NCBI GenBank assembly: GCA_965140765.1
Contig: OZ223309.1
Location: 3,360,388-3,424,387, forward strand
Direction of reading: 5' to 3'
DNA length: 64,000 bases
Source of the DNA: Sunxiuqinia sp963678245
Lineage (GTDB): Bacteria > Bacteroidota > Bacteroidia > Bacteroidales > Prolixibacteraceae
Shown here: piece after piece, positions 46,234-55,298 of the stretch
Position numbering within the stretch: position 1 is the stretch's first letter
Layout of the letters: every line of letters begins with the position of its first letter
Position numbers and translations under genes: made by a program
The notes under the pieces: model-generated
What the model saw: the letters and a program-made list of their open reading frames with translations, nothing else
What the model was told of the DNA's origin: nothing
Databases searched by the model: none

Positions 46234-46817
46234 AGCAAATAACCGACCGAATCGAGCAAGCCATTGAACTAAAAAAAGCCTTGCTTTCAAACGAAAAAAT
46301 TTTGAATGATATCAAACGAGCTATCGACGAACTGGTTTCATGCTATCAAAAAGGCGGCAAAACACTTTTTTGCGGAAATGGTGGTAGCGCTGCCGACGCC
46401 CAGCATCTTGCAGCTGAGCTGGCTGGTAAATTTTATATCGACCGACCTCCGATACAGGCTGAAGCCTGTCACGTCAATTCTTCATTCATCACGGCTTATT
46501 CAAACGATTACAATTTTAAAGTGGCTTATGCTAGATACATTTCCGGGGTTGGAAGAGCAGGCGACATCTTAATTGCAATTTCAACATCAGGCAACTCTGA
46601 AAATGTTGTCAATGGAGCAAAAGAAGCTAAAAAAATCGGTATGAAAGTGATCGCCTTAACCGGAAAGCTTGGCGGCCAACTAAAAAGTGTTTGTGATATA
46701 CTTATACCAATTCCATCAGTTGACACCCCCAGAATACAGGAAGCTCATATTTTTGTTGGGCATATTATTTGCGAACAAGTTGAAAAAGCCTTGTTTGACA
46801 AGCACCAAAAATCCTAA
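46230..46817 (+). CDS. gmhA: Phosphoheptose isomerase (sedoheptulose-7-phosphate)
   Basis: A 195-residue SIS-domain protein that turns sedoheptulose 7-phosphate into D-glycero-D-manno-heptose 7-phosphate for lipopolysaccharide core or S-layer heptose. The segments LFCGNGGSAADAQHLAAELA, ISTSGNSENVV and EAHIFVGHIICEQVE are those of GmhA. The ATG at 46230 overlaps the glycosyltransferase stop (ATGA); a longer reading frame starting at 46173 overlaps it more deeply and is less likely. Confidence 0.93.
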   Translation: MKQITDRIEQAIELKKALLSNEKILNDIKRAIDELVSCYQKGGKTLFCGNGGSAADAQHLAAELAGKFYIDRPPIQAEACHVNSSFITAYSNDYNFKVAYARYISGVGRAGDILIAISTSGNSENVVNGAKEAKKIGMKVIALTGKLGGQLKSVCDILIPIPSVDTPRIQEAHIFVGHIICEQVEKALFDKHQKS

Positions 46818-46960
46818 AAACTGAACAAATTTGACCAGTTAATACTTTATTAATGATTAGTGAAATTTAATTTGAGTTACGGAGATCGGTCTCTGTTTTC
46901 GAAAGAATTAAAGTATATTTACTTTTTACAAAAGAAAATAGCTTTTCGAGGGATTGAAGG

Positions 46961-49207
46961 ATGGATAAAAACAAACTACAGACACAAGCTGAGCAACGGT
47001 TAATTGCTGATTACTATGAGAATCTTACAAAATCATTTGATCAGCGAATCACCGAGGAGGGAAGAGAACGGATTCATAAGGCATTTGAATTTGCGAATAG
47101 TGCTCATGCAGGTGTAAAACGAAAATCAGGCGAGCCATACATCGTTCACCCTATTGCTGTTGCAAAGATTGTTTCTCAGGAAATAGGACTCGGAGCAACT
47201 TCCATTATTTCGGCCATTTTACATGATGTGGTTGAAGACACCGATTATACAACCGAAGATATTAAAAACCTATTTGGGGAGAAAGTGGCAAAGGTCGTTG
47301 ACGGCTTAACCAAGCTTTCGGATGAAATCACCTCTCAACACGACTCCAAGCAGGCTACCAATTTTAGGAAAATGCTAATGACCCTTTCCGATGACATTAG
47401 GGTTATTTTAGTTAAGCTGGCTGACAGACTGCACAATATGCGGACTTTGGACAGCATGCCAACCCCCAAGCAGTTAAAAATTGCAGCCGAAACACTTTAT
47501 ATTTTCGCCCCTATGGCTCATCGGCTCGGGCTGTACTCCATTAAAACTGAACTGGAAGATCTAAGTCTGAAATACAAGCAACCAGAAACGTATAATCAAA
47601 TTGTATTTCGATTAAGAAACCAACAGGAACGAAGAGAATATTTGGTTGATGAGTTCGTCCAGCCCATCCAAAATCAACTCCAGAATGAAGGAATCGATTT
47701 TACAGTCTCCGGAAGATTGAAATCCATTTTTTCAATCTGGAATAAAATGCAAACCAAAGGGATTTCATTTGACGAAATATATGACTTACTCGCTATTCGC
47801 ATTGTATTCAAGCCAAAAACAAACATATCTGAAAAACGACAGTGCTTTGACATCCTCTCTCTGATAACCGACATCTACAAACCCAAACCCGACCGCATCC
47901 GCGATTGGATCACGATCCCAAAAGCCAATGGATACGAAGCGCTCCATGTAACCGTAATGGGACCTCAAGGGAAATGGGTAGAAGTGCAAATCAGAACTGA
48001 GCGAATGGATGTTATCGCCGAACGTGGTTTTGCTGCTCATTACAAATACAAAGGGATTCATTCGATTGAATCGGAACTAGATAAGTGGCTGGAAAAAATC
48101 CGAGAAACACTTCGCAATCCGGAGTCTGATGCATTAGAGTTTTTGGATGAATTTAAAATGAACCTCTATACTTCGGAAATTGTCATTTTCACCCCAAAGG
48201 GTGATATGATCCCCCTCCCGAAAGGAGCAACAATTATTGACTTAGCTTACGAAATTCACACCGATCTTGGAAATCATTGCATCGGAGCAAAAATCAATCA
48301 TAAATTGGTTCCGGTAAGCTATGTCCTGCAAAGCGGAGATCAGGTTGAAATTCTGACTTCAAAAACTCAGACGCCGGATCTGGAATGGCTCAAGTTTATG
48401 AGTACTGCAAAAGCGAAAACAAAAGTCAAACAAGCATTCAAACTTGATAAAAAAAGACACCTGGAGAAAGGTCAGGAGATCATTGAAGAAAAGCTCAAAC
48501 AATATAAGATAAAACCCTCGGCTGATACCTTGAAAAAACTCGCCGCGCACTACAACTTATCTAATAAAGACCAGCTTTACGCTCATGTGGGAATGGGATT
48601 TATCCAAATCGACGATTTAGAAAGTATCCTCAAAACGCGACGGGAAAACAAATTAGCAAAGTATTGGAAAATTTCATTTGGGAAAAATAGAAACAATAAG
48701 GGGGGCGAGTTGGAGCTCATGCTACCCAAAACTCAAATCAACAAGAAAAATACATTCTTACTCAAAGAAGATCCTGATGAACGCAATTACACTCTGGCTA
48801 AATGTTGCCAGCCAATTCCAGGTGACGATGTCTTGGGTTACATGACCTCGAATAACCACGTAATTATTCATAAAACAAAATGCCCGGAAGCTAATAAATT
48901 AATGTCGCAACACGGCGATCGGATTATCACTGCCGAATGGACTAATTTTAAAAAGCGCTCGTACCTTACCCGCATCAAAGTGAGTGGATTCGACCGAATT
49001 GGAATTGTGAACGAGGTGACTAATATTATCTCGAAACAAAATAACATCAACATGCGAACGGTGATGTTTGACACCCATGACGGTATCTTTGAAGGAGACC
49101 TATATATATACATTCACAATCTCGGTGATTTAAACAAATTGATCGCACGACTAATGAGAATCAAAGGGATAGATACTATTGAAAGGATCGAGAATATTGA
49201 AAATTAA
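46961..49207 (+). CDS. rel: Bifunctional (p)ppGpp synthetase/hydrolase
   Basis: A 748-residue RelA/SpoT homologue. The N-terminal HD hydrolase has His63 and His88-Asp89 (ILHDVVEDTD). The synthetase domain (about 245-360) carries GRLKSIFSIWNKMQTKGI and DRIRDWITIPKANGYEALH; the charged RIRD position matches the bifunctional type rather than monofunctional RelA. TGS (about 400-460) and a C-terminal ACT domain follow. It sets the stringent response. It is followed by a Fur-family gene and purA, the latter using GTP, whose level is lowered by (p)ppGpp. Confidence 0.96.
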   Translation: MDKNKLQTQAEQRLIADYYENLTKSFDQRITEEGRERIHKAFEFANSAHAGVKRKSGEPYIVHPIAVAKIVSQEIGLGATSIISAILHDVVEDTDYTTEDIKNLFGEKVAKVVDGLTKLSDEITSQHDSKQATNFRKMLMTLSDDIRVILVKLADRLHNMRTLDSMPTPKQLKIAAETLYIFAPMAHRLGLYSIKTELEDLSLKYKQPETYNQIVFRLRNQQERREYLVDEFVQPIQNQLQNEGIDFTVSGRLKSIFSIWNKMQTKGISFDEIYDLLAIRIVFKPKTNISEKRQCFDILSLITDIYKPKPDRIRDWITIPKANGYEALHVTVMGPQGKWVEVQIRTERMDVIAERGFAAHYKYKGIHSIESELDKWLEKIRETLRNPESDALEFLDEFKMNLYTSEIVIFTPKGDMIPLPKGATIIDLAYEIHTDLGNHCIGAKINHKLVPVSYVLQSGDQVEILTSKTQTPDLEWLKFMSTAKAKTKVKQAFKLDKKRHLEKGQEIIEEKLKQYKIKPSADTLKKLAAHYNLSNKDQLYAHVGMGFIQIDDLESILKTRRENKLAKYWKISFGKNRNNKGGELELMLPKTQINKKNTFLLKEDPDERNYTLAKCCQPIPGDDVLGYMTSNNHVIIHKTKCPEANKLMSQHGDRIITAEWTNFKKRSYLTRIKVSGFDRIGIVNEVTNIISKQNNINMRTVMFDTHDGIFEGDLYIYIHNLGDLNKLIARLMRIKGIDTIERIENIEN

Positions 49208-49276
49208 TTTTTATTTAGTCTAAACAATCTTAATTTTTTACTATTTTTGAAGCTACAACACAAAACTGTTTTGAGT

Positions 49277-49717
49277 ATGAATAGCCATAAAACAAAAGAT
49301 ACTGTGAAAAATATGTTCACAGAATACTTGGAGAAAAATGGTCACCGGAAAACCCCCGAGCGATTCGCTATTCTTGATGAAATTTATTCCCGCGAAGGTC
49401 ATTTCGATATTGAGTCACTTTATATTTCAATGAAAAATAAGAATTACCGGGTAAGTCGGGCAACCCTCTACAATACCATTGACTTGTTACTGGAATGTAA
49501 ATTGGTTGTAAAACATCAATTTGGTAAAAACATCGCCCAATTTGAAAAGGCTTTCGCAACTCTTCAACACGATCACCTCATTGATACAAGCACCGGAATA
49601 GTAAAAGAATTTTACGATCCACGAATCCGAGAAATCATAGAAGAAGCTTGTTTAAAGTATAATTTTAAACTTTCGCATCACACGTTATACATCTATGGTG
49701 AAAGCCTCGACTCTTAA
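49277..49717 (+). CDS. Fur-family transcriptional regulator
   Basis: A 146-residue regulator. The winged helix is complete: KTPERFAILDEIYSREGHFD and the recognition helix VSRATLYNTIDLLLECKLV. The dimerisation part keeps HDHL and a terminal HHTLYIYGE. Yet the CxxC zinc motif usual after HDHL is missing: the only cysteines are two isolated ones, so no structural Cys4 zinc site can form. The ATG at 49277 is preferred over a TTG at 49247. It lies 70 bases after rel and ends in a terminator at 49749-49773. Confidence 0.9.
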   Translation: MNSHKTKDTVKNMFTEYLEKNGHRKTPERFAILDEIYSREGHFDIESLYISMKNKNYRVSRATLYNTIDLLLECKLVVKHQFGKNIAQFEKAFATLQHDHLIDTSTGIVKEFYDPRIREIIEEACLKYNFKLSHHTLYIYGESLDS

Positions 49718-49748
49718 AATATATCGTAAACTCATTATAAATAAATCG

Positions 49749-49773
49749 CCTCTGATGAATCGGAGGTTTTTTT
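49749..49773 (+). terminator. Terminator of the Fur-family gene
   Basis: Arms 49749-49755 and 49760-49766 form a seven-base-pair stem (one G-U) around TGAA, followed by seven T. It ends the rel-fur unit and separates it from purA. Confidence 0.85.
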
Positions 49774-49904
49774 ATGCCTAAATGAAAAAATAATTTGTAA
49801 TTTTATTGGCCAAATAATTTTCATTTTGGCACCGTGGAAATCAGTCTAATTTCAGGCTTTATTTCTGCGGTTCATTATGTTTGAAATATTGTAAACTACA
49901 TAAA

Positions 49905-51179
49905 ATGAAAGTAGATGTTATCTTAGGCCTCCAGTGGGGAGATGAAGGAAAAGGAAAAATTGTTGACGTCTTAACCCCTAAATATGATGCCATTTCAAGG
50001 TTTCAGGGAGGACCAAACGCTGGACACACACTTGAAATCAACGATTTCAAACAAGTTTTACACTCAATTCCATCAGGAATTTTCCACGAAAATAAAGCTA
50101 ACGTTATTGGAAATGGAGTTGTTCTTGATCCGCTTGTTTTTAAGAACGAAATTGAGTCGATAAAAAAACATGGTATCGACCTGCATAAAAATCTATACAT
50201 TTCGAAAAAGGCACACCTGATTTTGCCAACCCATAAATTGCTTGACGCTGCCTCGGAAGCCGCAAAAGGGGACACTAAAATTGGTTCAACCTTAAAAGGA
50301 ATTGGCCCAACGTACAAAGATAAAATTGGACGAGATGGCCTTCGGGTTGGTGATTTGGTTGAGAACTTCGACGAAAAATACAAAACTCGCATTGATGCGC
50401 ACAAAATAATTCTGGAAAAACTTTACCAGTTCGATTATAAACAATTACTTGAAGAAGTAGAAAAAGAATGGTTCGAAGGCATTAAAGTACTGAAAGAATT
50501 CACCTTTGTTGACAGCGAACACATGATTGACGACCTGATACAAGATGGAAAATCAGTACTGGCAGAGGGTGCACAGGGAACCTTGCTTGATATCGACTTT
50601 GGTTCTTACCCATTTGTAACCTCATCAAACACCATTTGCGCCGGAGCATGCACCGGATTGGGGATTGCGCCGCAAAAAATTGGTGAAGTGTTTGGTATCT
50701 TTAAAGCATACTGCACCCGGGTTGGCATGGGACCATTCCCGACCGAACTACACTGCGAAACCGGACAAAAGCTGCGTGATGCCGGAAACGAATATGGATC
50801 AACAACAGGCCGTCCTCGTCGTTGTGGCTGGTTAGATTTAGTCGCTCTAAAATATTCGATCATGATCAATGGCGTAACCCAACTTTTCATGATGAAAGGA
50901 GATGTATTGGATAACTTCGAAACCATTAAGATATGTGTTGGGTATGAGATTGATGGCGAAGTGGTTGACAAATTCCCTTTTGAACTGGACAACAACGTAA
51001 AGCCAATTTATGTTGAAGTTCCGGGCTGGGAGACAGATTTAACAAAACTGACTCACCAAAATGAATTCCCGGAAGAACTAAACAACTACATCAGTTTTAT
51101 TGAAGATGAAACAGGGCTCCCAATCACCATTGCATCAGTTGGTCCGAACAGGGCACAAACAATTCATATTGAAAAGTAA
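49905..51179 (+). CDS. purA: Adenylosuccinate synthetase
   Basis: A 424-residue GTP-dependent enzyme that joins IMP and aspartate in AMP synthesis. The GTP loop QWGDEGKGKIVD, the GGPNAGHT IMP-binding motif, EGAQGTLLDIDFGSYPFVT and TTGRPRRCGWLD are all present. The ATG at 49905 fits the family N terminus. A strong terminator follows. Confidence 0.98.
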   Translation: MKVDVILGLQWGDEGKGKIVDVLTPKYDAISRFQGGPNAGHTLEINDFKQVLHSIPSGIFHENKANVIGNGVVLDPLVFKNEIESIKKHGIDLHKNLYISKKAHLILPTHKLLDAASEAAKGDTKIGSTLKGIGPTYKDKIGRDGLRVGDLVENFDEKYKTRIDAHKIILEKLYQFDYKQLLEEVEKEWFEGIKVLKEFTFVDSEHMIDDLIQDGKSVLAEGAQGTLLDIDFGSYPFVTSSNTICAGACTGLGIAPQKIGEVFGIFKAYCTRVGMGPFPTELHCETGQKLRDAGNEYGSTTGRPRRCGWLDLVALKYSIMINGVTQLFMMKGDVLDNFETIKICVGYEIDGEVVDKFPFELDNNVKPIYVEVPGWETDLTKLTHQNEFPEELNNYISFIEDETGLPITIASVGPNRAQTIHIEK

Positions 51180-51205
51180 ACAAGGTATTTTCATTCCGAT
51201 AGTTC

Positions 51206-51233
51206 AAAAGAGCCTCCAATAGGGGGCTCTTTT
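51206..51233 (+). terminator. Terminator of purA
   Basis: Arms 51206-51217 and 51222-51233 pair over twelve positions with one G-U and an AATA loop, ending in TTTT. It lies 27 bases after the purA stop. Confidence 0.85.
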
Positions 51234-51556
51234 GTATTTTAAATTGATCTTAAATTCATTTTTCAGACTTTCAATTCTGAAGTTTAAATATTACATTTAG
51301 GCTACTTATTTCAGATTGCTTGAAAAGAGATTGAATCTAAACCTCAAATAATGAGTTATCATTGTGTGGATAACTTAATTATTTTGATCGAATTGAGAAC
51401 GAACCAATTGATATACAAATATATCAGTGATAAACGCATGTGGTTTGACTACAATAAAAATAAGATGGCTCGTTTTATTTTGAGTACTTTCAAAAGCGTC
51501 ATCACAACATGTAATTTGACATACTAATACTTACTATAAAAAAATCAGAGACGTTT
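51234..51556. other. Gap holding one doubtful short ORF
   Basis: 323 AT-rich bases between purA and the PLP enzyme gene. A 58-codon frame (51351-51527, plus strand) starts MSYHCVDNLI and ends in a stop. It has no recognisable domain and no clear ribosome binding site, so it may be chance. No RNA gene or promoter motif was identified. Confidence 0.4.
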
Positions 51557-52660
51557 ATGGAAATAGTTCGCCCAACGCTGATTCTCGATAAAGAGGTTTG
51601 CTTAAACAACATTAAAAGGATGGCTGCCAAGGCATCGTCAAAAGGTGTATTTTTCAGGCCACATTTTAAAACCCATCAATCAGCAGAAATTGGAGCGTGG
51701 TTTCGCAATTTTGGTGTTCAAGCCATCACGGTATCATCGGTGGAAATGGCTGAATACTTTGCCGATCAGGGTTGGGAGGATATCACCATTGCAATTCCAG
51801 TAAATATTTATGAAATCAATCAAATAAATTCGCTGGGCCAAAAGATAAAACTCAACTTACTAATTGAGAATAAAGATATGCTCATTCAGGTTGATAAATT
51901 TATAAAATCACCTGTTGGAATGTTCATTGAAATTGACACCGGACACAATAGAACAGGCATAATGGCCAGCAAAACAAACCAGATCGATGCTTTAATCCAA
52001 ATTATCTCCAAAAACAAAAACGTCAATTTTAAAGGTTTTTTGACGCACGGTGGGCACACGTATAAAACGAAATCCAAATATGAAATTTTCAACCTTCATT
52101 TTGACGCCTTGCTAAAAATGCGTTCGCTAAAAAACCGCTATCGCAAGGATTATCCAGACTTGATGGTTTCTCTGGGCGACACTCCTTCGGCTAGCATTTG
52201 TGATAATTTTGACGGAGTTGATGAATTACGACCGGGCAATTTTGTCTTTTATGATTTAATGCAATATAATTTAGGGAGTTGTTATTTCAATGATATTGCC
52301 ATCCGGTTGGTTTGCCCGGTTATTGCCAAGCACGGATCGAGAAACGAAATTACCATATACGGCGGAGCCATTCATATTTCAAAAGACTCAATTATCAACG
52401 TTGATGGAAAAAATTTATATGGCCAAATCGTTATCAGAAAAGGAAATGAAAAGATTTTGCTGAGCGAAAAAAATTATCTCTGGGATATGTCGCAAGAACA
52501 TGGCATTTTAAAAATGACTTACAAAGATTTTGACTTAATTAAAGTTGGTGATTTGGTTGAGATCATTCCTGTTCACAGCTGTCTCACTGCAAACCTGATG
52601 GGTAAATACACAACAACTCACGGAGAAGAGATAACGACCATCCAACAAAAATTACTTTAA
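51557..52660 (+). CDS. DSD1-family PLP enzyme (D-threonine aldolase / D-serine dehydratase type)
   Basis: A 367-residue fold-type III PLP enzyme of the DSD1 group. The PLP lysine is Lys38 in FRPHFKTHQ, followed by the alanine-racemase-like barrel. The zinc-binding His-x-Cys pair of D-serine dehydratases is seen at the C-terminal end as PVHSCLTANL. Both D-serine dehydratases and D-threonine aldolases use this scaffold; which reaction applies is open. Its last four bases overlap the stop of the convergent cyclase gene. Confidence 0.88.
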   Translation: MEIVRPTLILDKEVCLNNIKRMAAKASSKGVFFRPHFKTHQSAEIGAWFRNFGVQAITVSSVEMAEYFADQGWEDITIAIPVNIYEINQINSLGQKIKLNLLIENKDMLIQVDKFIKSPVGMFIEIDTGHNRTGIMASKTNQIDALIQIISKNKNVNFKGFLTHGGHTYKTKSKYEIFNLHFDALLKMRSLKNRYRKDYPDLMVSLGDTPSASICDNFDGVDELRPGNFVFYDLMQYNLGSCYFNDIAIRLVCPVIAKHGSRNEITIYGGAIHISKDSIINVDGKNLYGQIVIRKGNEKILLSEKNYLWDMSQEHGILKMTYKDFDLIKVGDLVEIIPVHSCLTANLMGKYTTTHGEEITTIQQKLL

Positions 52661-54450
52661 TTTTCAATCGCTCTGCTCAGTGCTTCCAGATAAAAGCTTA
52701 ATGGGTATAATTTTTCGTCGTACCAAAGCGATGCAAAATAAAGACCTATGGGAGAAGGCCTCAACCCATTTCGTTTAAAAGAAAAATCCAACCACTTCAA
52801 TCCATCATCACACGCTTTTTGATGTTCGCTCCCCGTCAATGCCGAAACAGCCAAGGCAGTCTCCTCCATTGTGCCAACAACACCTTTGTCACCGCCCCAG
52901 CTTCCATCTTCGTTCCGGGAATGCACTAAAAATTGTTCGCCCCGACTAATCAATTCACTTACTCTGGATTTTAAATTTGGATTTAGCCATTGATGACAAC
53001 TGGCATCTCGTAGATAAGTTAATACCCTAGCCGTTCCGTAAACCGGATTCGAATGATCGCTGGTTAATTGATTGCCAAACCAAAGAGGAATCCAACTGCC
53101 ATTTGCTTGTTGGTTTTTCTCCAAATACTTTATCGCCCCTACAATTGAAGTACGGAACATTTTTGATTGTTTACCATTCACCCCATCACCGACCGCCTCT
53201 ATTGTTGCGGAGATCGCCAATAAAGCATGCCCCGTCAAATCAGCACAGCTTTGATCAAAAGGCAATTTGCTCCATCCTCTTGAGAAAGTCGGAAAGCCTC
53301 CATCACGGTTTTGCAAACCCACCAGCCAATCGCAACCAGCAACAGCAGGTGCCTGAACCTCGCCAATTGGTTTAAGCTTCAACAAGGTCAGAATTGTCCC
53401 GGGAGTATCGTCTCCATCTGGAACCGCGCCTGCATGGTTCGTCCATCCCCAACCACCTGGCTGACTCCCATTAAATGGATGAACCTGCTTATTTTGAATC
53501 CGTACTAAGTGATTCGCGATCTGGTCTTGCACTTCCTGAGAGAGCACGTTGTCCTTTTGATTCCGTAATGCCCGAACTGACAGTCCGGTTACCCAAGTCG
53601 ACAAATCCACATCAATAGGCCAGCTTCCATCACCACGTTGCGTCTGTTTCAAAAAACCGATTCCTTTTTTTACGACCTCCAAGTCTCCATAGCCTGCTTC
53701 AATTAAACTTAAGCACACAAAAGCCGTCAATGGTATTGCCTCCAAAAAACCTCCGCTGGCAGGTGCCAAACGATCAAGTAACGCAAGTGATTTCCTGACT
53801 GAACGATTTCTTACGAAGCGACCAAAAGCACTCGATTTCTTCTTCTTGAAGATTACAATGCCAACTGCGATCAAAGCAGGAATAGCATAGCTCACCACGC
53901 TTAAATTAAAAAACCGATAAAAGCCTCTTGGCAACAAAGCCATTTCAAATGGCAGTTGTGGAACACGATCAAATGCTCGCTCATCAGGCACTCCACACAA
54001 GCCGCACATCGTTAAAATTGGAACCGAAAAAGTATAATCTTTTCGATAGTGCTCTAAAATGTAGTCGGCAACCTGCGATGATTTTGTATCAATCCCCTCA
54101 GTCAATAAATACTGTCCAACTTTGGACTGCAATAAGGCCACATCAGCCTCAGAACTTGAGTATAGATTTGTCGCGCCATAAACCAACAAACTGGTGCTTA
54201 CATTTCCCGGACTTTGGGGAGAATCACCAAAACTGCCATCGGCGTTTATATTATTTTTCAACCAGTCAAAACCCTTAGCAATTTCAAGTTTAAATTGTTC
54301 TGCATCATAAAAATGAAAAGCGGCAATAGCGACAGCCACACCAAGTGCGCTGGATGATAATTCACCGGACCAAAAACCCTGCGGATTCATATCCTTCACC
54401 AGAATTTTGGCCAACTCATCAAACCTATTTTGCAGCTCTTGTTTTTCCAT
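52657..54450 (-). CDS. Squalene-hopene-cyclase-like class II terpene cyclase
   Basis: A 597-residue alpha/alpha-barrel cyclase, close to the roughly 630 residues of squalene-hopene cyclases. The protonating DxDD motif is intact as PDGDDTP (Asp345-Gly-Asp-Asp348). QW-type repeats lie at QRGDGSW (271), QNRDGGF (380), QQANGSW (447) and RNEDGSW (512). The segment LPFEMALLPRGFYRF (166-180) followed by a hydrophobic stretch (184-201) resembles the membrane-dipping region of SHCs. It ends in GLYFASLWYDEKLYPLSFYL, as these cyclases do. The substrate is unknown: squalene is not made by neighbouring genes. It is the last gene of a five-gene operon and starts 12 bases after the preceding gene. Confidence 0.85.
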   Translation of the reverse strand: MEKQELQNRFDELAKILVKDMNPQGFWSGELSSSALGVAVAIAAFHFYDAEQFKLEIAKGFDWLKNNINADGSFGDSPQSPGNVSTSLLVYGATNLYSSSEADVALLQSKVGQYLLTEGIDTKSSQVADYILEHYRKDYTFSVPILTMCGLCGVPDERAFDRVPQLPFEMALLPRGFYRFFNLSVVSYAIPALIAVGIVIFKKKKSSAFGRFVRNRSVRKSLALLDRLAPASGGFLEAIPLTAFVCLSLIEAGYGDLEVVKKGIGFLKQTQRGDGSWPIDVDLSTWVTGLSVRALRNQKDNVLSQEVQDQIANHLVRIQNKQVHPFNGSQPGGWGWTNHAGAVPDGDDTPGTILTLLKLKPIGEVQAPAVAGCDWLVGLQNRDGGFPTFSRGWSKLPFDQSCADLTGHALLAISATIEAVGDGVNGKQSKMFRTSIVGAIKYLEKNQQANGSWIPLWFGNQLTSDHSNPVYGTARVLTYLRDASCHQWLNPNLKSRVSELISRGEQFLVHSRNEDGSWGGDKGVVGTMEETALAVSALTGSEHQKACDDGLKWLDFSFKRNGLRPSPIGLYFASLWYDEKLYPLSFYLEALSRAIEN

Positions 54451-54462
54451 ATAGCCAATTGA

Positions 54463-55290
54463 TTAAGCTAAACTACCCAACGCCAGTAAACCATAAAAGG
54501 TGTATTCCAAATCCCGGGTAGGGTCTCCATCACCAGACAGAAAAGCTCCTCGTTCATAGTTACGCTGAATAAAATCAAGACACGCAGGAGCAATGATGCG
54601 GCTATCAAACCCTGTTTTTTGAAGCGCATATAAAGCAACTCCCGTTGAAAGAGTGTCTGCACTTACTGTTTGTTGAAAAGCCTTAAAGCCCGTTGAATTA
54701 TCAAAATAGCTAAGCAAATGCTGTTGCTTCCGGCTTACATTTCCGCCGAGCTCAAAAGTCGCTACAGTAATCGCAGCCCATAAGCTACTGGGTGCTCCAG
54801 CGGGTGGTCGATAAAACCAAAGACCTATTTTCCCAATCAACATGAGCCACCATTTTCGTCCAAACCACGCATCAAAAGCCAATAGAAACAAAAACAATCG
54901 GTACGAAAAATTAGTCTTGAAATCTCGGCCAAAGAACAAAGACTTCAATTTAGGCGGCTTTGTCTTAATATTTAGAGCTTTCTTCAGCAATGACACACAA
55001 TATTTATTAACAAGCTGTTGCGGTTTTGTCCGCTCATTATCGGCGATAAAATTCCTTAGTTTTTCCAGGTTTTCAGATAACTGCAAGGCCGATGATAACC
55101 AATATCCGAAGAGTGAATAATACAAATCGCCCTGCCCCCCACGGTCGACAAATGCTCCTGTTGCATCTTGCCGGCTATTTACAAATAGCTTGATTTCTTC
55201 TTGTACTTCAGGCCCAAGCAGATTAAAGCCTTTTCTCACAATCTGTACAATGTCAGCGTAAACGGGAGTATGGTTTTCTCGAAAGCCCAT
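54463..55290 (-). CDS. Prenyltransferase-like alpha/alpha-toroid protein
   Basis: A 275-residue protein with repeats like those of protein prenyltransferase beta subunits and terpene cyclases: FVNSRQDATGAFVDRGGQGD near the N terminus, and GDGDPTRDLEYTFYGL near the C terminus. It lacks DxDD and is too short for a whole cyclase barrel. It might be a partner subunit of the 597-residue cyclase or a prenyl-chain-binding protein. It sits between the prenyl synthase and the cyclase with gaps of 8 and 12 bases. Function is inferred from the fold only. Confidence 0.6.
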   Translation of the reverse strand: MGFRENHTPVYADIVQIVRKGFNLLGPEVQEEIKLFVNSRQDATGAFVDRGGQGDLYYSLFGYWLSSALQLSENLEKLRNFIADNERTKPQQLVNKYCVSLLKKALNIKTKPPKLKSLFFGRDFKTNFSYRLFLFLLAFDAWFGRKWWLMLIGKIGLWFYRPPAGAPSSLWAAITVATFELGGNVSRKQQHLLSYFDNSTGFKAFQQTVSADTLSTGVALYALQKTGFDSRIIAPACLDFIQRNYERGAFLSGDGDPTRDLEYTFYGLLALGSLA

Positions 55291-55298
55291 AGCTGTTT

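Noticed and set aside
49794..49822. A TTTG and TAATTTTC pair as promoter of purA.
   Set aside because: The -7 box has a mismatch and the spacing of 17 is short; not strong enough to list.
51351..51527. A 58-codon ORF starting MSYHCVDNLI between purA and the PLP enzyme.
   Set aside because: No similarity or motif recognised, no ribosome binding site; only noted in the gap entry.
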